DNA of 64,000 nt from the NCBI GenBank assembly GCA_029237695.1, contig CM055268.1, positions 57,373,131 to 57,437,130 of the forward strand. The letters run 5' to 3'. How positions within the stretch are numbered: position 1 is the first letter of the stretch; each line of letters begins with the position of its first letter. This document shows positions 55,609 to 64,000 of this stretch, piece by piece. This DNA comes from Conchocele bisecta (taxonomy: Eukaryota > Mollusca > Bivalvia > Lucinida > Thyasiridae). Position numbers and translations under genes: made by a program. Under the pieces are notes generated by a model. It was not told the DNA's origin, ran no database searches, and was given only the letters and a program-made list of their open reading frames with translations.

Positions 55609-56539
55609 ACGCCACTGGTCATCGCTGGATTGCGGCATTGGGAAATTGCAACTTCAACATCGTGTACAGAAGCGGAAAAAGCAATGCGGACGCAGATGCT
55701 CTGTCCAGATTGCCTCAGAAGGATCAACACGTCTCCGAGGTTTTCACAGAAGCAGTCAAGGCCATCTGCAGCGCATCTCAAGTCGTGTCCCGTGATGTAC
55801 CACTCGTTGAATGTAACGCTCTGCTCACTCCAGATGACTACAGTGACGTCATTCCAATCGACGAGACGACGGGATTCAGCGAGCCACCAGACTGGAAACT
55901 GGAGCAAGAAGTTGACGCTGATATCAAGAAGGTCCGTGACATGGTATCGCACCAAAGAAGACCATCTAGACACCATACCCGCCAGGATGATCCAGCTACT
56001 CAGAAGTTGTTGAGCCACTGGCACACGCAATTCCCACCAAGAACCAGACTGCGCACACTACGGCAAAGGCACTTTACGGCTCGTTCTTCCAGTACTACGG
56101 ATTTCCCGGCATGCTACATAGCGATCAAGGGAGGAATTTCGAGTCGGAAGTTATCAAAGAACTATGCAAGCTTGCCAGCGTGAAGAAAAGTCGCACAACA
56201 CCCTACCATCCCATGGGGAACGGAATGACAGAGAGGTTCAATCACACATTGTGCAACATGCTTGGAACCTTGGAGGAGCACCAAAAGCAGGACTGGAAAT
56301 CTTACGTGTCACCCATGGTCCACGCCTACAACTGCACACAGCATGAGAGCACTGGCTATAGTCCGTTCTTCTTGAAGTTCGGTAGACAACCGCGGCTGGC
56401 ACTGGATGCATTCCTTGGCCTGGCAGAGAAGAAACCATCTGAGCCCAACACCCGTACACCACGTGGATATGTAGAGAACTTGAAGAAGCGACTGTCGTTC
56501 GCTTACCAGAGAGCGATCGATGAGTCACGGAAACAATAA
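55609..56539 (+). pseudogene. Ty3/gypsy integrase, internally deleted
   Basis: After the RNase H break the frame gives NFNIVYRSGKSNADADALSR (end of RNase H) and a linker to about 56020. There the sequence jumps directly to AIPTKNQT...GSFFQYYGF, skipping the HHCC zinc-binding domain and the first catalytic Asp of the DDE core. The second Asp (HSDQG, about 56115) and the Glu (GMTERFN, about 56224) remain. The junction also shifts frame. This copy could not encode an active integrase. ORF stops at TAA 56537. Confidence 0.85.
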
Positions 56540-57244
56540 GCTCGCCACAAAGTTATCTACGACCACAGAGTTCGGGAATCGCGGCTGCAGCCAGGAGACC
56601 GTGTGCTCATCAAGAATGTCAGAATGGACAAGAAGCACAAGCTGGCCAACAGATGGTTACACGACCCATATGTTGTGAAATCACAACCCAACACAGAGAT
56701 TCCCGTTTATGTGGTCGGCAAGGAGCACGGGAATGCGACAGAGAAGGTTTTATACCGGAATCTGTTACTGCCTTTCTCGTCCTTGCCCACCACCGAGACA
56801 CCCCACCGTCGGATAGAAGAAAGAAGCAGAGTGGCGCGGACAATCCCGGGACCGGTCACAGAGGGAGGTTCGGATTCGTCCGAATCGGACGAGGATGCAG
56901 ACGTGTACGTCATCCCACAGCGTCGCGTTGGGCGCCGAGGACGTTTGTCACCAAGACGTCAACGGCAGTCCAGCGAAGCCGACTCAGCAGCACTCATCGA
57001 GACTCGGTCCGATGAGGAATCCGCAGAGAGTCGGTTGCTGCCAGAGCAACTGATGCCGGAGAGTAGGGAGGAGCGCACTGCGGCTAGTATCGCAGATACT
57101 GAAGAGGCAACATATGAAGGAAGCAGAGCCAGCTCAGCGGAACAGGATGCCGGACAAGAGCCGGATATTCCGGGTCCACGACGTTCCGGAAGAGAACGAC
57201 GGCAACCCGCTTGGATGCGGACTGGCGAATATTTTATACGTTAA
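56540..57244 (+). pseudogene. Ty3/gypsy pol C-terminal domain
   Basis: Continues in frame after the TAA at 56537 (a point change): RESRLQPGDRVLIKNVRM... VLYRNLLLPF, matching the integrase C-terminal module of Ty3/gypsy elements, followed by a long acidic and Arg/Ser-rich tail (SDSSESDEDADVYVIPQRRV ... RRSGRERRQPAWM) and TAA at 57242. No chromodomain and no envelope gene. Confidence 0.8.
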
Positions 57245-57291
57245 CTGAATGAACATAACTATTTTATTAAATGTCGGGGACGCCATTTCCC

Positions 57292-57303
57292 GAAGAGGGG
57301 AAG
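57292..57303 (+). other. Polypurine tract
   Basis: GAAGAGGGGAAG directly precedes TGTGTAACC, the position and composition expected of the plus-strand primer of an LTR retrotransposon, 48 bp after the pol stop. Confidence 0.7.
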
Positions 57304-58836
57304 TGTGTAACCGGCCAACCAAGTACTGGTGTTACGTTTTGATGACCCCACTCAAAACCCATCACTCCCATCCTGACGTATACCTCATATTTACCATATA
57401 ATTCCCATAGCCGTATCCTATACCCCATACAGTCCATACTATACCTCATAATAGTCCGTACATCCTATACGCCATATATGCACTTATTTTTATCGCACTT
57501 TATTTTACTTTTCGTAATTTAAGGCCGCCTGTGGTTGCCGGTAGTTTCGACTGTGTTAATGAGGTCTCGTAGAATCTCGCCAGGATTTGAATGATTTCTG
57601 GCGCGACCTACGAGATTTCGGCGCATTAGCCGGAAAACCTCGATTAACATCAGTCGATATATTTACTTGTGTTGTAACTTATATTCTCCTGCTTACAGGT
57701 AATCATTGTCGCTTATTTTGTGTTATTTGATGCATGTACATGTCCCATTTCACATTGTATACTATTCATTTTCGTGGTTTGATCGCGAACGGCCGAGCAA
57801 ATGTGATGTTATTACATTTTCTTTACCGTGCGCGCGCATTATACAATTGTATGCATTTTGCATGTATAGCCGATCCATTCAGTTATTCTGGGACATGTTC
57901 ATGAGATACTTACTCTGAAATGGTAGCGCAACAAAGCGGAGCATCCGGTATCGTGCCTTATATTGCTCTTGTAAATAACCGGGCCATATTGTTCCTTTTA
58001 CATGTTGTTGACGGCTCCGTGATAATCATACTCCACTGTTCATTTATATGAGACGATTGTACATGTAATAATACTATTGGTTGAGCCGCAGACCGAGATA
58101 ATGACCTCATGACCTTTGTACCCAACATAGCCCCAGATCATCCTGCCATTCGCATCCTGATCAGGACCTACGCTGGCCATGTCCCGTCGATAGGACGCTG
58201 TCTACGGGTTCATTAGGCATTAGCAATATATTGTATAGATAACTGCAGAGAATCATATTCTGATGAGCAGGGTGTTCACTGGTCATATATATTACTTATC
58301 ATAAGTCCTTATTATCGGCCGGCGGCTCTACAAAACACATAGTTGTACAAGAACATCTCGTAATATGTCTCATTTATCCAATTATTTGTTCCATTCAGTC
58401 TTATTTATCTTATTCGTCTTCATTCATTCTCACATGTCTCGTGTTCGGATCCCCTCCTATTGCATTATGTCTGATATTTTATGTGCGTAAATACAGCCAC
58501 TATCTCGTGCAATATAATATGTATCATGCATAGTCATTGAATACAATCATGTATTCTCAGGGGCTACACTGTTCGCAAACACTGTGAGGTCGATTATGTA
58601 TTTGTGTGCCCTGGGAGTACTATACATTCGTATTGTATTGTTAATGAGTGTGCATGAGGGTAAATCTACACTGTTCGTGAGATTTAGGCATTAGCCGGAA
58701 AACCTCGATTAACATCAGTCGATATATTTACTTGTGTTGTAACTTATATTCTCCTGCTTACAGATTGTAATAAACATAGAGCCGTCGATACGGGTTGAGT
58801 GCCTACTACACATCCTTCCCCGATCACCCTGTGACA
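57304..58836 (+). mobile_element. Candidate 3' LTR, enlarged by a 76-bp-flanked insertion
   Basis: Begins TGTGTAACCGG after the polypurine tract and ends ...CACCCTGTGACA. A 76-bp segment (gcattagccggaaaacctcg ... ctcctgcttacag) is present identically at 57623-57698 and 58688-58763. Removing one copy and the 989 bp between would leave a more usual LTR of about 470 bp with AATAAA at 58771. The extra block (57699-58687) holds no ORF. Homology with the proposed 5' LTR is not visible. Confidence 0.5.
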
Positions 58837-58838
58837 TT

Positions 58839-58857
58839 TGGCGCCCAACGAGGGACC
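58839..58857 (+). other. Primer-binding site, tRNA-Lys type
   Basis: TGGCGCCCAACGAGGGACC: the first 12 bases are the exact complement of the 3' end of metazoan tRNA-Lys(CUU) (…CGUUGGGCGCCA). It follows a ...TGTGACA LTR end by two bases, so it marks the start of a second, very short internal region (58837-58958). Confidence 0.6.
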
Positions 58858-58946
58858 GTGACTGATATATATACTACCCAAAATGTACCAAATATATGGA
58901 ATTCAGAGACGAATTAAATATAGAATTCGGGGACGAATTCCAATTT

Positions 58947-58956
58947 GGTGGGGAAG
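58947..58956 (+). other. Short polypurine tract
   Basis: GGTGGGGAAG just before TGTCACGG resembles the gypsy tract at 57292. The preceding bases (cggggacgaattccaattt) also resemble the gypsy 3' end (cggggacgccatttcc), suggesting a shared or captured 3' module. Confidence 0.5.
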
Positions 58957-58958
58957 TA

Positions 58959-59098
58959 TGTCACGGTACGTAACTCACTGTGGGGAGGAAGTGTGTATTC
59001 GTGCCCGGCTAGCTCAGTCGGTTAGAGCGATGGTACGGTAAACCAGAGGTCCCGGGTTCGAGCCCCGGGCCGGAGCACATGTTTCTCACCCTGTGACA
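58959..59098 (+). mobile_element. 140-bp LTR-like segment carrying a tRNA-like sequence
   Basis: TGTCACGG...CCCTGTGACA: 6-bp inverted TGTCAC/GTGACA termini, the form of an LTR, preceded by a polypurine tract and, 101 bp further left, a primer-binding site. The right end tcaccctgtgaca equals the end of the LTR at 58836. The interior is mostly a tRNA-like sequence (59003-59076). This fits a TRIM-like non-autonomous LTR element, but a matching left LTR with the tRNA-like part is absent. Confidence 0.5.
59003..59076 (+). tRNA. tRNA-like sequence, Thr-type (GGT position), likely non-functional
   Basis: Folds as a cloverleaf: D stem GCTC/GAGC, anticodon stem TGGT/ACCA around the 7-nt loop ACGGTAA (positions 34-36 = GGT), T stem CCGGG/CCCGG with loop TTCGAGC. 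Acceptor pairs 3-7 form but pairs 1-2 mismatch (G-G, C-A), pair 27-43 mismatches, and position 33 is C instead of the invariant T. A box TAGCTCAGTCGG and B box GGTTCGAGCCC are good pol III promoter elements. Its place inside an LTR-like unit suggests a promoter or SINE-type role rather than decoding. Confidence 0.5.
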
Positions 59099-59512
59099 TT
59101 ATGTTGTTAAGCTATTCCATAGTTCCTCAACAGTGAGGTTGCTATATTGGTCTGAGTTGATCATGTTCGTGTGGTATGTATTCAGTGCAAGTTTGATGCC
59201 ATCCCAGTTGGCTTTCTTATAGAGAGGGATATTTCTCGGTGGCTGTGATTTAATTTTTGTAATCATGTCCACTTCGATGTGTGCTATGTCATGGTCACTG
59301 ATACCAGGTAGTACGTTGACCCTTTTGATCAGTGTGGGGTTGTTTGTGAAGAATAGGTCTAGGATGTGTTTGTCTCTTGTTGGTGTGTTTACGACTTGGT
59401 GTAGGTTGAGGTCGTTTATGACCTCTAGAAATTCTCTGTAGTAGGATGAGTGTCTGCAATCTGGTATAGGTGTCATGTTGCCCCAGTCCATTTTCGGTAA
59501 ATTGTAGTCGCC
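59099..59512 (-). pseudogene. Non-LTR retrotransposon, endonuclease part, 5'-truncated
   Basis: Minus strand from 59512: GDYNLPKMDWGN (an exonuclease-endonuclease-phosphatase motif), then LEVINDLNLHQVVNTPTR, ILDLFFTNNP, and LPGISDHDIAHIEVDM, typical of the C-terminal half of the APE-type endonuclease of Jockey/CR1-like elements. It continues into LTVEELWNSLTT where the LTR insertion begins; the reading resumes at about 50735 (LTNIHIPTKL). The N-terminal endonuclease and ORF1 are absent, as in ordinary 5' truncation. Confidence 0.82.
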
Positions 59513-60860
59513 TCAGCTGTAGGATATTGTCTGCATATCATGCATATGGTGGCAGTCCTCTACAGCGGGACACCGTATATGACATATACAACCCACAGCT
59601 GTAGGACATTGCCTACATGTTGTGGCAATCCTATACAGCGGCACACCGTGTATGGCTTACACAACACATAGCTGTCGGATATTGCCGATATATGGTGACA
59701 GTCCTCTACAACGTTGTGGCAATCCTCTACAGCGGGGCACTTTATATGGCTTACACATCACACAGCTGTAGAATATTGCCTACGTATGGTGGCAATCCTC
59801 TACAGCGGGGCACATTATATGGCTTACACATCACACAGCTGTAGGATATTGCCTACGTATGGTGGCAATCCTCTACAGCGGGGCACATTATATGACTTGC
59901 ACAACCCACATCTGTATAATATTGCCTACATATGGTGGCAATCCTCGGGGCACACTATATGGCTTACTCAACCCACTTTAGGATATTGCTTGCATATGGT
60001 GGCAATCCTCTACAGCGGGACACCTTATATGAATTACACAACCCACAGCTGTATGATATTGCCTACATATGGTGGCAATCCTCTACAGCTGTACACCGTA
60101 TATGGCTTACACAACCCACAGTTGTAGGATATTGGCAACATATGGTGGCAATACTCTACAGCTGTACACCGTATGTGGCTTACACATCCCGCCGCTGTAG
60201 GATATTGAATATATATGGTGGCAATCCTCTACAGCGGTACACCGTATATGGCTTACACAACACACAGCTGTATACTAATGGCAACATATATGGTGGCAGT
60301 CCTCTACAGCGGTACACCGTATATGACTTGCACAACCCACAGCTGTAGGACATTGCCTACATATGGTGGCAATCCTATACAGCGGTACACCGTATATGGC
60401 TTACACAACACATAGCTGTAGGATATTGCCTATATATGGTGGCAATCCTCTACAGCGTTGTGGCAATCCTCTACAGCGGGGCACTTTATATGGCTTACAC
60501 AACACACAGCTGTAGGATATTGCCTGCATATGTTGGCAATCCTCTACAGCGGGACACCTTGTATGACATACACAACACACAGCTGTAGGATATTGCCTGC
60601 ATATGGTGGCCATCCTCTACAGTGGGGCACTTTATATGAATTACACAACCCACAGCTGTAGGATATTGCCTACATATGGTGGAAATCCTCTACAGCTGTA
60701 CACAGTATATGGCTTACACAACCCGCAGCTGTAGGATATTGGCAACATATGATTGCAATCCTCTACAGCTGTACACCATATATGGCTTACACAACACACA
60801 GCTGTAGGATATTGTCAACATATGGTGGCAATCCTCCACAGCGGTACACCGTATATCGAG
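59513..60860 (+). repeat. Hairpin-monomer satellite array, forward, about 19 copies
   Basis: Starts cagctgtaggatattgtctg, catatcatgcatatggtggc, the same distinctive first monomer as the array at 30560, so it is the continuation of the spacer at 48523. Later monomers match 30.6-33.8 kb in orientation and linker type. Ends at 60858, where a TIR element begins. Confidence 0.92.
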
Positions 60861-60861
60861 G

Positions 60862-63800
60862 GTTCAGCGCAATACGGTCGTAACTCACTTTTTCGAAATT
60901 GATTTTTTTTGCATTTTCTAATGTATTTTCTAGTAATACAGCATATGTAAAAAGATTAAAATTGAATTCCAATATGCAAGGCTATAAATGGTTATTTGGC
61001 ATAAGGTCGTAACTCAAAATCGCCAAATAATCTCAGTGCAACACTGTCGTAACTCAAATTACATGTGCAACGTATTTGTGCTGCATTTTATAAAGAATTG
61101 TGGTGGGTCTATAGTGCAATTTTTAACTATAAATAATTGTGGACTTGTATTTAGTAAACACAATTATATTACATAGCACGTAAAAAATATTTAAACATTT
61201 AAAAACAATTGCAAATTTGGAAAACAAATATAATCTCTAAATGCAGAAACAAATTCAGCGCAATACAGTCGTAACTCCAGTTATTTGTACAACAGTTTTG
61301 CGCTGCATTTTATACAATAGTATTGTAGCTCCACATTGATATTTTGATATATAAATAAAGATCAAGTTGTAGTTTGTCAGAAAATAATTTTATATTTAAA
61401 AATTTACATTTTTTTATTAAAAAATATGAGATTGAAAATAATGTTTAACTGACAAAACCGCAATACGTTAACAAATTTTTTTATTTTTTTTCTTGGCATT
61501 TTCCATTTTATTTTACATTAATAAACATGACACCATGAGCACATGTAAAATAAATTACATGTGATTTCAATATTTAATGCTAAAAATTATTAATGCATGC
61601 TGCATATAGCTGTAGTATTTAAAAATACTTATAAAATTAAACAATGTTTCACTGACTAAGCCAAATAAGTTCAGCCAAAATAATAAAACAAATTAAACTT
61701 TATTTAATTGTTCAATATAAATTTCAAATAAAGGGAGAAATAAGTGGTACTGTATATAGTTAAAAATGAGGTTGACCTCATGGTCGGGAGGAAAATAGAT
61801 TTAAACATTATTTTCATAATCTTAAATGCAATCTTAACGGAATATGCCTAGTCCGGAAGTTGTATGTACCGTATTTATGAAAATGTGTATTAATTAAATT
61901 TGTATTCAAATTGTCGCATTCAATAACGTGATTTGTTTCTAATCTCAGGTAGTATTATGTTAGTGTGTGTATCTTATAATAGATACTCTCAACTCAATTG
62001 GAGGAGACTGTCACATTGTAAGTAAAAAAAACAACAAAAAACACCTAATTGAGTCACCGGTAGGTGTGATTTCACTGGCTGTAGATGCACTGACAGTTTC
62101 CTGCCGAAGATTTAGGAGCTCCTGTGCTGAGCATACGATAGAATTGTATTATTTTCTAATAAATCTTCACTTATACACACCCGTTATCCGGAGATACGCA
62201 ACTAGGGGAGGAGAACATGGAAAGGGGAACGCACAAACTAGTGGGAATTTGGAGGGTTTGTAAAATTAGCTAAAACAATATATTTTATGCATGATCAGAA
62301 CAATGTGAGCTTGCAACGTTGAGGAAGAATGATTGAAGCACATGTAGCAAAAATATTGAGCTCGAACGCCATCGCCATTATAAGTTGAAAATTTATAAAT
62401 TCAATATAGGATTTTATTTTTTTTTGTCATTTTTGTTTAAAAAATCGTCTTTCCTGCACCAATCGTATGCTTTTCAGCACTATCAGGCATACAGTTATGT
62501 TTGCTGATCATTTACACTGATACCTTGAAAGCGACAGCGACCAGGATCTTCTGAGAAAAAAATGGCGGCCGTTTTATGCACCGTGGTATAGCGCAAAATG
62601 GTGCACAAAAACTATGGGACTGGAGGACACAAATTGGGGGACGAGTGCACACAAACTGTGGAACGCGCTGCACAGAAAATGCCAATATACGTGGGTTTTA
62701 AGTTGCAAATTCACGTATGTATTTACAAAAATATTATATTTGCAGACGAGGATCCACGAATATTTACGCAGGGGCCGGTCCAAATGTGTCTGTAAGGAAT
62801 TTATGCAAGTTTTTAATCAATATTCACCACAATTATGCATTGTTTTAGTAAGTTCGCTGTTCAATGCAGGCTTCTTTAGCAGCGCTCGTTTATTAATGGG
62901 CGAGCAGAGCCTCATTTCGTATGCAATCAGTAAACCCGTTTAATACATATCACACATTAAACCATAGGTCACCACCTAAACTCGCACCACACTTCGTTTA
63001 TAACTTGAAGCAATTTGTGTCCTCCAGTCCCATAGTTTTTGTGCACCATTTTGCGCTATACCACGGTGCATAAAACGGCCGCAATTTTTTTCTCAGAAGA
63101 TCCTGGTCGCTGTCGCTTTCAAGGTATCAGTGTAAATGATCAGCAAACATAACTGTATGCCTGATAGTGCTGAAAAGCATACGATTGGTGCAGGAAAGAC
63201 GATTTTTAAAAAAAAAATGAAAAAAAAAAAAATCCTATATTGAATTTATAAATTTTCAACTTTTACGACGGCGTTCGAGCTCAATATTTTTGCTACATGT
63301 GCTTCAATCATTCTTCCTCAACGTTGCAAGCTCACATTGTTCTGATCATGCATAAAATATATTGTTTTAGCTAATTTTACAAACCCTCCAAATTCCCACT
63401 AGTTTGTGCGTTCCCCTTTCCATGTTCTCCTCCCCTAGTTGCGTATCTCCGGATAACGGGTGTGTAAACTGTTTCAAGATAAACGGCCCATTATAAATTA
63501 TGTTTTACCATAAATGTATGATAATTACAGATGTAAATGTAGGTCAAGGTCATGACACTAATGATAATGCAATTATGTAAAGTGTATATATGCAAGTGCA
63601 TAAATCAGCAGTACTAGTTGCATCTGTGTATGTACTGATATTAGTTAAAAACATTAAATTCAGATATGTACACGACACATGCTTTATGAGCTAAAAAAGC
63701 CGACCACTGAAGGTCAAGGTCATGACCTTGATGATAATAACATGTTATGCTCAGAAAATAAAATACATCAAGGATATTTTCATTCATTGCAAGTAAATTG

Positions 63801-63880
63801 CAGAAGCTGAAATCAAAATATCAAGTTTTACAACATATTTTTAAAAATTGATTCCGAGTTACGACCGTATTGCGCTGAAC
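60862..63880. mobile_element. 3.0-kb non-autonomous element, GTTCAGCGCAATACGGTCG ends
   Basis: Perfect 25-bp terminal inverted repeats at 60862-60886 and 63856-63880 (GTTCAGCGCAATACGGTCGT, then AACTC). GTCGTAACTC recurs as subterminal motifs at 61006, 61046 and 61268. The interior is AT-rich with no convincing coding ORF and contains a 460-bp inverted repeat and two aggtcaaggtcat blocks (63541, 63712). It was inserted at the end of the hairpin array. Superfamily unassigned. Confidence 0.75.
62174..63466. repeat. Long inverted repeat, arms about 460 bp
   Basis: 62174-62635 and 63011-63466 are inverted copies with few differences (for example gccatcgccattata against its partner tacgacggc, and indels in the poly-T run). 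They are separated by 375 bp. Transcription would give a long double-stranded RNA hairpin. The ORF at 62614-62943 spans the loop and arm edge and lacks domain features. Confidence 0.85.
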
Positions 63881-63904
63881 TATTTCAGCATTTTGGCTGT
63901 TATT

Positions 63905-64000
63905 TTCAGCGCAATACGGTCGTAACTCAAATATTTGCTAATATCACGTTTTCATTTATTTGGAATTTTTTTCCATAAGGTTATTTATTTTTCATGTCTG
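63905..64000 (+). mobile_element. Start of a second TTCAGCGCAATACGGTCG element
   Basis: TTCAGCGCAATACGGTCGTA then ACTC at 63905-63928, in the same orientation as the left end at 60862 and 24 bp after the first element's right end. The rest lies beyond the window. Confidence 0.5.

Noticed and set aside
56603..57244. Possible envelope gene or chromodomain after integrase
   Set aside because: The sequence is the integrase C-terminal module and a charged tail; no signal peptide, membrane helix or chromodomain motif is present.
59003..59076. Functional chromosomal tRNA-Thr gene
   Set aside because: C at position 33, broken terminal acceptor pairs and location inside an LTR-like unit argue against a decoding tRNA, though it is listed as tRNA-like.
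62614..62943. 109-residue ORF in the loop of the long inverted repeat
   Set aside because: It overlaps another ORF in a second frame, crosses the arm boundary, and shows no domain.

Overview
This window is animal nuclear DNA, most likely from a bivalve mollusc. It has spliced exons with GT/AG borders, no operons, very high repeat density, tRNA-derived SINEs, many small inverted-repeat (MITE-like) elements, several satellites, and degenerate Ty3/gypsy and non-LTR retrotransposons of kinds common in bivalve genomes. The bivalve assignment is inference from repeat style; no species can be named.

The best-supported host gene is the 5' half of an ABCA-family (ABCA1/4/7-type) ABC transporter on the minus strand. 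Seven exons with consistent splice phases lie at 26286-26197, 23674-23575, 14555-14414, 12291-12158, 11153-11029, 9231-8965 and 650-474. Together they encode about 337 residues: a short cytosolic N-terminus, the first membrane helix, and part of the large first extracellular domain. The rest lies beyond the left edge. Its introns are almost wholly repeats: a 137-bp satellite (4.3-6.1 kb), a 170-bp satellite (15.6-18.5 kb), at least eight MITE families, SINEs, and a 1.6-kb TIR element carrying three perfect CRE sites. A candidate upstream exon ends at 30255.

A second, unrecognised minus-strand gene is suggested by exons at 42468-42297, 41250-41125 and 39173-39004. The last two join in phase and end in a stop. 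A 54-codon ORF at 48347-48183 may be related.

From 30.5 to 60.9 kb the DNA is dominated by arrays of about 70-bp monomers, each an imperfect hairpin centred on CATATG. The arrays run forward at 30.56-33.84 and 59.51-60.86 kb and backward at 42.53-48.0 kb. Both forward arrays are preceded by the same AT-rich spacer (30.42-30.56 and 48.40-48.52 kb). In the second copy the spacer/array junction is split by an 11-kb nested insertion. A 5'-truncated non-LTR retrotransposon (minus strand, 48.53-50.74 plus 59.10-59.51 kb) is itself interrupted by a broken Ty3/gypsy element (plus strand, about 50.74-58.84 kb). Right of the gypsy element is a small LTR-like unit (58.84-59.10 kb): a tRNA-Lys-type primer-binding site, a 101-bp interior, a purine tract, and a 140-bp TGTCAC...GTGACA segment holding a nearly complete tRNA-like sequence. 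This unit is the most novel-looking item.

The right end (60.86-63.88 kb) is a 3.0-kb non-autonomous element with perfect 25-bp terminal inverted repeats, recurring GTCGTAACTC motifs and an internal inverted repeat with arms of about 460 bp. All calls come from reading the sequence; no alignment or database search was run.
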